Origin: Bacteroidota bacterium
GTDB lineage: Bacteria; Bacteroidota; Ignavibacteria; Tepidaquicellales; Tepidaquicellaceae
Reading direction: 5' to 3'
DNA length: 64,000 bases
Assembly (NCBI GenBank): GCA_018266845.1
Contig: JAFDZO010000002.1
Coordinates: forward strand, 62,001 to 126,000
A program made the position numbers and the translations under genes. Positions 54,432-63,579 of the stretch are shown here, in pieces. The notes under the pieces were generated by a model that had not been told where the DNA came from, ran no database searches, and worked only from the letters and a program-made list of their open reading frames with translations. The number at the start of each line of letters is the position of its first letter. Positions within the stretch are counted from its first letter, which is position 1.

Positions 54432-55220
54432 ATGAATGTAAATCTTGACGGGAAAAATGCGCTTGTATGCGGCAGTACTCAGGGAATCGGCAAAGCATCT
54501 GCAATGGAACTTGCTTCGTTGGGCGCTAATGTAACTTTAATAGCTCGCAACGAAGAAGCGCTGAAATTCACTTGCGCTGAGCTTTCAAATAACGGAAATC
54601 AAAAGCACAATTTTATTGTTGCAGATTTTTCTAATCCCGATTATCTGAAAGTAATAATTAATCATCATCTGGAATCGAACTCCCCGTTTCATATTCTTGT
54701 AAATAATACTGGCGGTCCTAAAGGCGGAGAAATAATCAATGCCGATACTTCGGAATTTATAAGCGCTTTCTCAAATCATTTAATCTGCAATCATATTTTA
54801 GTGCAGGCATTAGTAGAGGGGATGAAGTCTGAAAAGTATGGAAGAATAATAAATATTATTTCCACTTCCGTGAAACTACCTCTTGCAAATCTCGGAGTAT
54901 CAAACACAATCCGCGGGGCAGTTGCTAACTGGGCAAAAACCCTTGCGAACGAATTAGGCAAATATAACATTACAGTTAACAATGTTCTTCCCGGCGCAAC
55001 GGCAACAGGAAGGCTTGAAACGATAATAAAAAATAAATCGAATGTTTCCGGTAAAACGGTTATTGAAATAGAAGAAGAGATGAAAGGTGAAATCCCTATG
55101 AGAAGATTTGCAAAGCCGGAAGAAATAGCTAATGCAGTTGCATTTCTTGCTTCACCTGCTGCATCTTACATAAACGGAGTTAACGTTCCGGTTGACGGCG
55201 GCAGAACAGGAAATTTATAA
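54432..55220 (+). CDS. SDR family oxidoreductase with altered active site
   Basis: 262 residues. Cofactor motif VCGSTQGIGKAS (normal TGxxxGIG has C for T), ILVNNTGGP, a catalytic serine in IINIISTSVKLP and a C-terminal PVDGGRTGNL. The usual YxxxK is replaced by SNTIR, so Tyr becomes Ser and Lys becomes Arg. Either it uses a different mechanism or it is non-catalytic. It begins 1 nt after kynA stops and precedes DUF4286 by 10 nt; a role in the same pathway is likely but not shown. Confidence 0.85.
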   Translation: MNVNLDGKNALVCGSTQGIGKASAMELASLGANVTLIARNEEALKFTCAELSNNGNQKHNFIVADFSNPDYLKVIINHHLESNSPFHILVNNTGGPKGGEIINADTSEFISAFSNHLICNHILVQALVEGMKSEKYGRIINIISTSVKLPLANLGVSNTIRGAVANWAKTLANELGKYNITVNNVLPGATATGRLETIIKNKSNVSGKTVIEIEEEMKGEIPMRRFAKPEEIANAVAFLASPAASYINGVNVPVDGGRTGNL

Positions 55221-55230
55221 TAAAAATTTT

Positions 55231-55536
55231 ATGATAATTTATAACGTAACAATGAGCATCGAGGAAAGCATACACAACGAGTGGCTTGACTGGATGAAAA
55301 ATATTCACATTCCCGAAGTGCTTGCAACAGGACTTTTTGTCGAAAGCAAAATTTTAAAGCTGAGAAGTCCTGAACCTGAAGAAGGTTTTACCTATGCAAT
55401 TCAATACACTCTTAATTCAATGGCTGAACTTGATACATATCAGACGCAGTTTGCTCCAGCTCTGCGCAAAAAAACAGATGAAAAATTCGGCGGAAAATTT
55501 CACGCATTCAGAACTATACTTGAGACGATAGACTAA
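55231..55536 (+). CDS. DUF4286 family protein
   Basis: 101 residues from ATG 55231; an upstream in-frame start at 55192 would overlap the SDR gene and is rejected. The N-terminus MIIYNVTMSIEESIHNEWLD followed by WMKNIHIPEVLATGLF is the DUF4286 hallmark, with FTYAIQYTLNSMAELDTYQ after it, giving a ferredoxin-like (dimeric barrel) fold. Function unknown; members occur widely in Bacteroidota, and here it is between SDR and ALDH genes. Confidence 0.88.
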   Translation: MIIYNVTMSIEESIHNEWLDWMKNIHIPEVLATGLFVESKILKLRSPEPEEGFTYAIQYTLNSMAELDTYQTQFAPALRKKTDEKFGGKFHAFRTILETID

Positions 55537-55542
55537 TTTTCT

Positions 55543-56997
55543 ATGGAGAAACTTCAGAATTACATCAATGGTAAATTAGTCGAACCAGTATCAAAAAATT
55601 ATTTTGATAACTTTGAACCGGCAGCAGGGAAAGTATATTCTTTAATACCGGATTCCGATGAAAGAGATATTCAGCTCGCCTATGAAGCCGCTGAAAATGC
55701 TTTTGAAAAATGGTCTTCGATGACAAATGAAGAGCGCTCAAAAATTCTTTTGAAAGTATCTCAATTAATTTCAGCTAATCTTGAAAAATTTGAGCATGCA
55801 GAAAGTAAGGATAACGGAAAACCTGTTTCGCTTGCCCGTGAAGTTGATATTCCAAGAGCCGTAAAAAATTTTGAATTTTTTGCAACTGCCATTCTGCACT
55901 TTGCAAGCGAATCACATTTTACAAACCAATCAATTTTTAATTATACTTTACGGCAGCCAATTGGAGTAGTCGGCGCAATATCTCCGTGGAATCTCCCTCT
56001 GTATTTATTCACATGGAAAATCGCTCCTGCTCTTGCTGCGGGGAATACAGTTGTTGCAAAGCCCTCAGAAGTTACTCCATATACTGCGTATCTTCTTTCT
56101 CAAATTTGTATAGAGGCAGAAATGCCCGAAGGAGTTTTAAATATTGTTCACGGACTTGGCGGCAAAACTGGCTCTGCAATTTCTTCTCATCCCGGAATAA
56201 AAGCAATTACTTTTACAGGAGGAACTAAAACAGGCGCGGAGATAGCTAAGGTTGCTGCTCCTATGTTTAAAAAATTATCTCTGGAGCTTGGCGGAAAAAA
56301 CCCCGTACTCATTTTTGATGATTGCAATTATGAAAAAATGCTTGATGTTACCGTCCGCTCTTCCTTTTCAAATCAGGGAGAAATTTGTTTATGCGGCTCA
56401 AGAATTTTTATTCATAAAAATATTTACGATAAATTTAAAAACGATTTTGTTGAGAAAGTGAAATCGTTAAAAGTCGGCGACCCTAACGATGAACAAACAC
56501 AGCAAGGCGCAATTGTTTCAAAACAGCATTACGAAAAAATTCTTTCCTATATTGAGCTTGCCAAAGAAGAAGGGGGAAGGATTTTATGCGGCGGGTTACC
56601 CGCTTCAGATTTCACTTCTTCAAATGAAAGATGCAAAGACGGATGGTTTATCGAGCCGACCGTAATAGAAAACCTACCTTACAACTGCAGAACAAATCAG
56701 GAAGAAATTTTCGGTCCTGTTGTAACTCTTCTTCCATTTAATAACGAAGAAGAAGCATTGCTGATGGCAAACTCAACTGAGTATGGTCTTGCATCAGTAA
56801 TTTGGACTGAAAGCATTTCACGCGCGCAAAGAATTTCTCAAGGAATAAAATCGGGAATTGTCTGGGTAAACTGCTGGATGGAGCGCGATTTAAGAACTCC
56901 TTTCGGCGGGGTGAAAAGTTCAGGTGTGGGTCGCGAAGGCGGCTTGGAAGCATTGCGGTTTTTTACCGAGCCGAAAAATGTAACTTATAAAATCTAA
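55543..56997 (+). CDS. NAD-dependent aldehyde dehydrogenase, ALDH8/aminomuconic semialdehyde-like
   Basis: 484 residues. GAISPWNLPLYLFTWKIAPAL and KPSEVTPYTA bind the cofactor; ITFTGGTKTGAEI follows; the general base is in LSLELGGKNP and the catalytic cysteine in NQGEICLCGSRIF. That NQGEICLC block matches 2-aminomuconic/hydroxymuconic semialdehyde dehydrogenases. Following kynA, it would act late in the kynurenine pathway. It ends FFTEPKNVTYKI. Confidence 0.9.
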   Translation: MEKLQNYINGKLVEPVSKNYFDNFEPAAGKVYSLIPDSDERDIQLAYEAAENAFEKWSSMTNEERSKILLKVSQLISANLEKFEHAESKDNGKPVSLAREVDIPRAVKNFEFFATAILHFASESHFTNQSIFNYTLRQPIGVVGAISPWNLPLYLFTWKIAPALAAGNTVVAKPSEVTPYTAYLLSQICIEAEMPEGVLNIVHGLGGKTGSAISSHPGIKAITFTGGTKTGAEIAKVAAPMFKKLSLELGGKNPVLIFDDCNYEKMLDVTVRSSFSNQGEICLCGSRIFIHKNIYDKFKNDFVEKVKSLKVGDPNDEQTQQGAIVSKQHYEKILSYIELAKEEGGRILCGGLPASDFTSSNERCKDGWFIEPTVIENLPYNCRTNQEEIFGPVVTLLPFNNEEEALLMANSTEYGLASVIWTESISRAQRISQGIKSGIVWVNCWMERDLRTPFGGVKSSGVGREGGLEALRFFTEPKNVTYKI

Positions 56998-57173
56998 TCT
57001 AATTACTTTTCTTCAATCACTTTTCTATCGGTTTTTAATTTTTATGAATGGAAGTGCCGAAACTATGCTAAAACCTTAATTTCTGCAAAATAATTAACTT
57101 TTTTAAATAAATTGTTAATAAATTTTTAATTCTTTAAATTCTCCTTTAATTATATCTATACTTGTTTCTATAA

Positions 57174-58535
57174 ATGAAGGAAAAAATACGAATTGCATCA
57201 GGTCAGGGTTTTTGGGGCGATTTAATTGACGCTCCGATGAATCAGGCAACCGGCGGACCTGTGGATTATATTATGATGGATTATCTCGCTGAGGTAACTA
57301 TGTCTATTTTGCAAAAGCAAAAGCTGAAAGATTCCAGATTCGGATATGCACGGGATATTCCCGCATTGATGGAAAGAATGCTGCCTGTTATAAAAGAAAA
57401 AGGAATAAAAGTTATCACAAACGGAGGCGGTGTAAATCCCACTGCTTGCAGAGATGCGATTTTTGAAGTCGCAAAGAAGCTGAACATTAAAGATTTAAAA
57501 ATCGGAGTTGTACTCGGAGATAATATTTTAGATAATGTAGATGAGCTTGTTAACAGAGGTGTAGAACTTAAAAACATGGAAACCGGCGAGAGCGTAAAAA
57601 CCGTTCAGGATAAAGTGCTTAGCGCAAATGTTTACTTCGGCGCTGCGCCTGTCGTAGAGTGCCTGAAGCAGGGCGCAGATATAGTGATAACAGGTAGAGT
57701 TACAGATACAGGTCTTACACTTGCTCCAATGATTTATGAGTTCGGATGGGATATGAACGATTTTGATTTAATGGCAGCAGGTACTGTCGCTGGGCATATA
57801 CTTGAGTGCGGCGGTCAGGCATCAGGCGGAAATTTCTGCGGAGACTGGAAATCAATTCCTGATTTAGCGCGCATTGGTTTTCCTATAGCGGAAGCATATC
57901 CAAACGGCGAAGTGATTATTACTAAGCACGAAAACACAGGCGGAAGAGTTTCGGTTGATACAGTAAGTGAACAGCTTGTTTATGAAATAGGAAATCCAAG
58001 AGATTATATTACCCCTGACTGCATAGCTGACTTTACTTCCATTCATCTTGAAGATGCCGGTGAAAACAGGGTGAGAGTTTATAACGTAAAAGGTTTGCCG
58101 GCTACACCATTCTATAAAGTTTCAATGTCTTATTCGGATGGATATTCAGCTTCAGGTTCTTTAACTTATTCCTGGCCCGAAGCATTGGAAAAAGCCGAAG
58201 CGGCAGATAAAATTTTAAGAATCAGATTAGATGATTTAGGATTGAAGTTCGATGAGGTGCGCTCGGAGTTTCAGGGTTATAATGCCTGTCATGGTCCGAT
58301 TGCAAAAAAAATAGATGACCCGAATGAAGTTGTATTAAGATTTTCAGTCCGTTCGCATGATAAAAATTCAGTCGAGCGTTTCGGAAAAGAATTAGCGCCA
58401 TTAATTTTAACCGGACCCCCCGGAGTAACGGGATTTGCCGGAGGCAGACCAAAGCCTTCTGATGTTGTTGCTTATTGGCCTGCGCTTATACCGAAGACTG
58501 AAGTTACGCCGCAAGTTGTGGTAGAGAACTTATAG
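57174..58535 (+). CDS. AtuA/DUF1446 family protein (acyclic terpene utilisation-like)
   Basis: 453 residues. Start IRIASGQGFWGDLIDAPMNQ, then VDYIMMDYLAEVTMSIL, KVITNGGGVNPTACRDAI, DIVITGRVTDTGLTLAPMIY, AGHILECGGQASGGNF and HENTGGRVSVDTVSEQL. This is the DUF1446/AtuA pattern. The family is linked to acyclic terpene and some acyl-CoA catabolism, but its reaction is not firmly known. Here it is alone, 176 nt from the ALDH and 66 nt before the hydrolase. Confidence 0.9.
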   Translation: MKEKIRIASGQGFWGDLIDAPMNQATGGPVDYIMMDYLAEVTMSILQKQKLKDSRFGYARDIPALMERMLPVIKEKGIKVITNGGGVNPTACRDAIFEVAKKLNIKDLKIGVVLGDNILDNVDELVNRGVELKNMETGESVKTVQDKVLSANVYFGAAPVVECLKQGADIVITGRVTDTGLTLAPMIYEFGWDMNDFDLMAAGTVAGHILECGGQASGGNFCGDWKSIPDLARIGFPIAEAYPNGEVIITKHENTGGRVSVDTVSEQLVYEIGNPRDYITPDCIADFTSIHLEDAGENRVRVYNVKGLPATPFYKVSMSYSDGYSASGSLTYSWPEALEKAEAADKILRIRLDDLGLKFDEVRSEFQGYNACHGPIAKKIDDPNEVVLRFSVRSHDKNSVERFGKELAPLILTGPPGVTGFAGGRPKPSDVVAYWPALIPKTEVTPQVVVENL

Positions 58536-58574
58536 TCTTTGAGCTTCTCAAAAATGCTGTACATATTTTAAGGG

Positions 58575-58596
58575 GGATTTTATTAAAGTAAAATCC
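58575..58596 (+). promoter_or_regulatory. Hairpin covering the ribosome binding region of the hydrolase gene
   Basis: 8-bp stem GGATTTTA (58575-58582) with TAAAATCC (58589-58596), loop TTAAAG, ending 5 nt before the ATG at 58602. The SD-like AGGGGG starts at 58571 and partly lies in the stem, so folding could lower initiation. Confidence 0.35.
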
Positions 58597-58601
58597 GAAA
58601 T

Positions 58602-59561
58602 ATGGTTCAAACAAATTCAAAATTACCTGTGTGGTATTTTAACTGGAAAGAAGAACTAGAAAAGCAATTAATTGCAGGGAGTAAAATTGTAGAGACTCCT
58701 GCGGGAAATATCGAGTATGCCGTTAAGGGCAACGATGGTCCCGTAATAACCGGCATTCACGGTTCTCCCGGCGGGTATGATCAGGTGTTTGCCCATTTTC
58801 CGGGATTGATAGGAAGGGGTTTCCGCTTCCTTTCGTGGTCGCGACCGGGCTACCTAAGAACTCCTATTACGGTCGGAAGGACTTTTGAACAGCAGGCAGA
58901 TGCTCTTGCCATGCTGCTTGACCACTTCAAAGTAAAACGTACAGGATTAATTGCCAGCTCTACAGGCGGACCGATTGCCCTCCAATTTGCAATCAGGCAT
59001 CCTGACAGGATTTTTGCTCTTGTGCTGGAGTCATGCGTGAGCCAGAAATATTATGTGAATTCCGGCAAGAAAAGCGAAAAGGTTTTATCGAAGCTTACCT
59101 TCAATGATCCGACTATTTGGCTGTATAATGTATTTGCTAAATATGCTTCATCTTCAGTGGTGAAATCTATGGTGAAAATGGAAAGCGATTTTGATTCGCG
59201 CAGAATAGATGAAGTAGCCGATGATATAATGAAGAATAATGATAAGCTTGCATATATTTTTAACCTGATAAAATCTATGAGTCCTATTGGCATAAGGAAA
59301 ATAGGGCTTGAAAACGATATAATTCAAAACTCAAATATAGAGGCTTTTGATCTCGCAAAAATTACCTGCCCGACACTTATTATTCATGGCAAGCACGATG
59401 CTGATGTTACCCTGCACCATGCAGGTTACCTTGCAACAAATATTCCTCATGCAGAAAAAATTATAGTGGAGGATGGCTTCCATATTTTACCGGTTTCAAA
59501 CTCGTATTTGGATGTTCACAAGAGAAGGCTACAATTTTTGAATAAATACAGACCTTATTAG
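58602..59561 (+). CDS. Alpha/beta hydrolase
   Basis: 319 residues in the alpha/beta hydrolase fold. The oxyanion region is GIHGSPGGYDQVF; the nucleophile elbow is IASSTGGP, an Ala variant of GxSxG; the acid is in IHGKHDADVTLHH and the histidine in VEDGFHILP. A lid segment (about 150-230, helical) precedes the acid. Substrate unknown; no signal peptide, so cytosolic. It follows the AtuA gene. Confidence 0.88.
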   Translation: MVQTNSKLPVWYFNWKEELEKQLIAGSKIVETPAGNIEYAVKGNDGPVITGIHGSPGGYDQVFAHFPGLIGRGFRFLSWSRPGYLRTPITVGRTFEQQADALAMLLDHFKVKRTGLIASSTGGPIALQFAIRHPDRIFALVLESCVSQKYYVNSGKKSEKVLSKLTFNDPTIWLYNVFAKYASSSVVKSMVKMESDFDSRRIDEVADDIMKNNDKLAYIFNLIKSMSPIGIRKIGLENDIIQNSNIEAFDLAKITCPTLIIHGKHDADVTLHHAGYLATNIPHAEKIIVEDGFHILPVSNSYLDVHKRRLQFLNKYRPY

Positions 59562-59635
59562 TGCTAAGAAAGTTTTGAGCCGGAGTCTTCGGCAATGTAT
59601 TGATTAATTTATCCCGTAATCTTTAAAAATAAGTT

Positions 59636-59992
59636 ATGAAAAAAATCTCATTTTTGCTTTTTATCGTTATTGCGCTTTTTGTTTTAAATTCAGGAGCTAA
59701 AGCGCAGAATTACTACACTTATGACGGAACTGATTTTTCAGTGCTATTAACTTGTGATTCATACACTAATGCCGTTACGAATGTCGAGTTTTCAGCAAAT
59801 GGCAAATGGTACTCTTATACTATTTTAGATTATACCGATCTTGAAGATGCCTCCGACGGCGGATTTGCTTATACATGCTTAGACGGCAAAGGGGTCAAGT
59901 TTATCGTGGATTACTACCGCAAGCAGGATTATATCAAAGTTACCAGAGACGATACCGGCAAGCAGTGGACGCTTTATAGAAGAAATGAGTAG
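59636..59992 (+). CDS. Small secreted protein of unknown function
   Basis: 118 residues with a signal peptide (KKISFLLFIVIALFVLNSGAKAQ). The mature part is about 95 residues, beta-rich and Tyr/Asp-rich (YYTYDGTDFSVLLTCDSYTN, DASDGGFAYTCLDGKGVKF), with two cysteines that could form one disulfide. No family recognised. Followed by a terminator. Confidence 0.75.
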   Translation: MKKISFLLFIVIALFVLNSGAKAQNYYTYDGTDFSVLLTCDSYTNAVTNVEFSANGKWYSYTILDYTDLEDASDGGFAYTCLDGKGVKFIVDYYRKQDYIKVTRDDTGKQWTLYRRNE

Positions 59993-60035
59993 CTCTTGAG
60001 TATAAAGCAGCAAGCAGTATGTGTAAAGTATAAAG

Positions 60036-60060
60036 AAGCGGATGAGAGTCCGCTTTTTTT
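60036..60060 (+). terminator. Terminator after the small secreted protein
   Basis: 7-bp stem AAGCGGA (60036-60042) with TCCGCTT (60049-60055), 6-nt loop and a run of T to 60060. Confidence 0.85.
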
Positions 60061-60072
60061 ATGCGCTTTAAT

Positions 60073-60144
60073 TACTGGAAAAACATGGAGCGAAACTTAC
60101 GCCCCCTCGTAAGTTTTGAGATAAATTACTGTTAAAACAGTGAT
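60073..60144 (+). repeat. Double-palindrome element, copy B
   Basis: AAACTTACG (60093-60101) pairs with CGTAAGTTT (60108-60116), loop CCCCCT; then ATTACTGTT (60125-60133) with AACAGTGAT (60136-60144). Compared with copy A (28880-28951), one arm pair changes T-A to C-G on both sides and another to a T-G pair. It lies in the 483-bp gap before the FG-GAP gene. The rest of that gap (60145-60475) is AT-rich with no gene seen. Confidence 0.75.
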
Positions 60145-60475
60145 GCAAAGGACTGTAACGGATTATAAGTATTGAAAAAATAATTATTTGTATGGTTTAC
60201 GGACATAAAAAATTGCTGTGAAATGAATAACATAGTTCTACTTAAAAGAAGAGCCGTAATTAGTTGAAATAATCCAACTTTTTTCCACCCTGCGTGTTGT
60301 TTTCAAAAATCCTACTAATACAACAAGTGCACTATCTATGAAACATTACTTTAAGCAATTCGAAAAATAGTCTTAATTTTTTTTGATAATTGTTTAAAAA
60401 AATATAAAACTGTATTTTGTGCTACTCATACTTCTGTCGAACTCCCATTTTACAATTAACCAATTTATCCTCTAA

Positions 60476-63409
60476 ATGACACAAAAAATTACTCTCCTTT
60501 CTTTTTTTATTTTCACGATTTTATTTTCATGTATTGTTTCTCAAAAAGTTTATTCCCAGTTAACATTTTCAGCGAAAACTGATTTTACTCTTACTGCTTC
60601 AACGGGCGCGCAGCATTTGATATTTGCAGATATTAACTCCGACGGTATTCCCGATGCAATTACAGGAAATCAAACACAGGGAGGAATCACGATTCTTTTG
60701 AATACCACTACTCCGGGGGCATCTACGCCAACGTTTCCTACAAAAACAAATTTTGTTTCAGGCGCGCAATGCCATGGAGTAGCGGCGGGAGATATTAACG
60801 GAGACGGAATTACTGACTTAGCTACAGCTAACACAACTGCCGGCAATGTTACCGTATTCTTAAACACTACAACTCCCGGAGCAGCCGCGCCTACGTTATC
60901 AGCTGGAGTAAATTTAACTACGCTTTCTGCTCCGTATGTAACATTCTTAAAGGATATTAACGGAGACGGTAAGCCTGATATAATTGTAAGCCAGCAGTCA
61001 GGAGCATCCATTGGAGTATTTCTAAATACTACTACACCAGGAGCTTCTACACCGACTTTCTCTTCAAGATTTGATTTTAATACTGCGGCGGGTCCTACTT
61101 ATATTGCAGTTGGAGATTTGAACGGAGACGGCAAACCTGATGTAGCTGCAGCTTGTAATACTGCCGGAAGTATTTCTGTTCTGCTGAACACTACAACTCC
61201 CGGCTCGGCAACGCCTACATTTACAACCCATTCGGATTTTTCTTCAGGAACAACTGTATGGTCTGTAATTTTCGGAGATTTTAATTTAGACGGGAAGCCT
61301 GATATGGCAGGTGTAAATAAAGGCGCAAATACCATGTCTGTTTTTCTCAATACAACTACTTTAGGAAGCTCAACTCCGGCATTTGGCACAAAGACAGATT
61401 TTACTCTTGGAAGCACACCTGTTGGCGCAGTGGTTACTGATTTTAATAATGACGGAGCGCCTGATATATTAGCAGCTTCAAGCACAGGTCCTTTTGTTTC
61501 AGTATTTTTGAATACGACGACTCCCGGAGCATCTACTCCTACTTTTTTAGCAAGGCAGGATTTTACAACCCCTTCGCAGCCGTATTTTGTTGCAGCAGAA
61601 GACTTAAACGGAGACGGATTAACAGATATAGGAACCTGCACATCATCAGGAAATACTTTCTCAGTATTTTTGAACACCACAATCCTTGGCTCATCTCCGG
61701 TACCATCTTTTGGACCAAATACGGATTTTGCTTTGGCAGCTAACACTTTCAGCATAATTAGCGCTGATTTGAATGGAGATGGAAAACCTGATATTATAAG
61801 CGCACATAGAAGTCTTAAAAAAGTTTCAATAAGGATGAATACAACAACTCCCGGCTCAGCAACTCCCACATTTGGTTCTGAAACGGATTTTCCTACAGAC
61901 ACTTTGCCTACTTCAATCGGTACTTGCGATTTAAACGGAGATGGTAAACTGGATTTTGTTATATTGTACAATTTTATTGATACAGTTTCAGTTTATATGA
62001 ATACAACAACTCCCGGTTCATCAATACCTTCATTTACATCAAAGACTGATTTTGCAACAGGAAACGGCTGCACCAGAGTATCTTTTGATGATATAAACGG
62101 AGACGGGAAACAAGATATGGTAACTTGCAGTCCTCTTTATTATTACATTTTCCTAAACACAACAACTCCCGGCGCTTCCGTTCCAACTTTTTCATCATAC
62201 ACTAGTATAAATAGTGGAGGTTTTAATAATGTTTTTAGCTTTGTACTTGTAGATTTAAATGGAGACGGAAAAAAAGATTTAGCCGGTTGTGGCTCTGAAC
62301 TTGGTGTCCAACTTAATACAACAGCTCCCGGCGCATCTACTCCAACATTCTCTTCTAATTCACGCTTTTTTCACGGACTTGGTTATAATTTTGGTTCAAT
62401 AATTGCTGTAGATGTAAACGGTGACGGGAAGCAGGATTTAATCATGCGGTTTGCAAGTGTACTCGGAAAAGCGGCGTTGGTAGCTATAAATACAACTGCT
62501 ATTGGCGCTTCTACACCATCTTTTACTTCAACGGAGATTGCCTTGCCGGTAGCAAACACAATAGGTAGTGGCGCATTATCAGATGCTGATTTGAACGGTG
62601 ATGGGAAAAAGGATATTACGATTGCATATTCAGATAATGGTACTTATGCTATAGGTCTATATATCAATACAACAGCTCCCGGTTCAGTTTCAGCCTCCTT
62701 TGACTTGTTTCCGTTAACAACTGTAAATTTTCTATATTCTCCGGTAGTTAATTTAGATTTTAATAGCGACGGTAAACCGGATATTGTAACCAAAAGGCTT
62801 AACATAGACACATTTTCAGTTTTCCTAAATACTGCTTTTTACCCAATGCCTGTAGAGCTTTCCTCTTTTACATCAAGCGTAAACGGAAATAATGTTATGC
62901 TTAACTGGAATACAGTAAGCGAAGAAAATAATAAAGGATTTGAGATAGAAAGAAATTCATTCGGCATTGGATGGACGAAGACAGGGTTTGTGAGCGGCAG
63001 AGGAACAGTAAATACTCCGCAGACTTATACATTTACAGATAACGGATTAAACAGCGGGAGATATTCTTACAGATTAAAACAAATAGACTATAATGGAAAT
63101 TACAAATATTATGATTTGCAGAATGAAGTTGTAATAGGTGTTCCTAATAAATTTGTATTGGAGCAAAACTATCCTAATCCATTTAATCCTGCAACAGTTA
63201 TCAGTTTCCAGCTGCCCGCTGCCGGGTTTGTATCGTTGAAAGTTTATGATATAAGCGGCAGGGAAGTTTCATCATTGGTGAATGATGTGAAAGAAGCAGG
63301 ATATTATAATGTATCATTCGATGCAAAAAATTTATCAAGCGGAACATACTTCTATAAATTAAGCACGGATAAATTTTCTGATGTGAAGAAGATGGTGGTG
63401 GTGAAGTAG
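60476..63409 (+). CDS. Secreted FG-GAP/VCBS-repeat protein with T9SS sorting domain
   Basis: 977 residues with a signal peptide (TLLSFFIFTILFSCIVSQKVYSQ). There are 14 units of about 57 residues, each with a DxNxDG calcium-binding loop (DINGDGITD, DLNGDGKPD, DFNNDGAPD, DLNGDGKKD) and a LNTTTPGASTPTF-like strand; they build a beta-propeller-type surface. The end has PVELSSFTSSVNGNNVMLNW and the T9SS type A tail with EQNYPNPFNPATVISF and VYDISGREVSS. Secreted and surface-attached adhesin-like role is inferred. Tandem repeats create long antisense frames that are not genes. Confidence 0.92.
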   Translation: MTQKITLLSFFIFTILFSCIVSQKVYSQLTFSAKTDFTLTASTGAQHLIFADINSDGIPDAITGNQTQGGITILLNTTTPGASTPTFPTKTNFVSGAQCHGVAAGDINGDGITDLATANTTAGNVTVFLNTTTPGAAAPTLSAGVNLTTLSAPYVTFLKDINGDGKPDIIVSQQSGASIGVFLNTTTPGASTPTFSSRFDFNTAAGPTYIAVGDLNGDGKPDVAAACNTAGSISVLLNTTTPGSATPTFTTHSDFSSGTTVWSVIFGDFNLDGKPDMAGVNKGANTMSVFLNTTTLGSSTPAFGTKTDFTLGSTPVGAVVTDFNNDGAPDILAASSTGPFVSVFLNTTTPGASTPTFLARQDFTTPSQPYFVAAEDLNGDGLTDIGTCTSSGNTFSVFLNTTILGSSPVPSFGPNTDFALAANTFSIISADLNGDGKPDIISAHRSLKKVSIRMNTTTPGSATPTFGSETDFPTDTLPTSIGTCDLNGDGKLDFVILYNFIDTVSVYMNTTTPGSSIPSFTSKTDFATGNGCTRVSFDDINGDGKQDMVTCSPLYYYIFLNTTTPGASVPTFSSYTSINSGGFNNVFSFVLVDLNGDGKKDLAGCGSELGVQLNTTAPGASTPTFSSNSRFFHGLGYNFGSIIAVDVNGDGKQDLIMRFASVLGKAALVAINTTAIGASTPSFTSTEIALPVANTIGSGALSDADLNGDGKKDITIAYSDNGTYAIGLYINTTAPGSVSASFDLFPLTTVNFLYSPVVNLDFNSDGKPDIVTKRLNIDTFSVFLNTAFYPMPVELSSFTSSVNGNNVMLNWNTVSEENNKGFEIERNSFGIGWTKTGFVSGRGTVNTPQTYTFTDNGLNSGRYSYRLKQIDYNGNYKYYDLQNEVVIGVPNKFVLEQNYPNPFNPATVISFQLPAAGFVSLKVYDISGREVSSLVNDVKEAGYYNVSFDAKNLSSGTYFYKLSTDKFSDVKKMVVVK

Positions 63410-63540
63410 TTGGCAGTTTCCGGTTGTCAGCTGTCAGAACAAGGTTTTGAAAAATATTCACTGTAGGTCTGCTGTTCGGATTGACTATTCGCTGCTGATA
63501 ACAAACGGATAACTGTATCTGCTAATTGTTCTTAACTTTT

Positions 63541-63579
63541 GACCTGATTTTCTTAAAATAGGAAGTCAGGTCTTTTTTT
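63541..63579 (+). terminator. Terminator downstream of the FG-GAP gene
   Basis: 7-bp stem GACCTGA (63541-63547) with TCAGGTC (63566-63572) and a run of T on the plus strand. It overlaps the stop codon of the minus-strand gene that follows. Confidence 0.75.

Noticed and set aside
61099-61971. 290-codon antisense open frame inside the FG-GAP gene
   Set aside because: It arises because repeated codons of the sense gene leave few stops; it has no start context, and the sense gene has signal peptide, repeats and sorting tail. The 60670-61011 antisense frame is the same effect.
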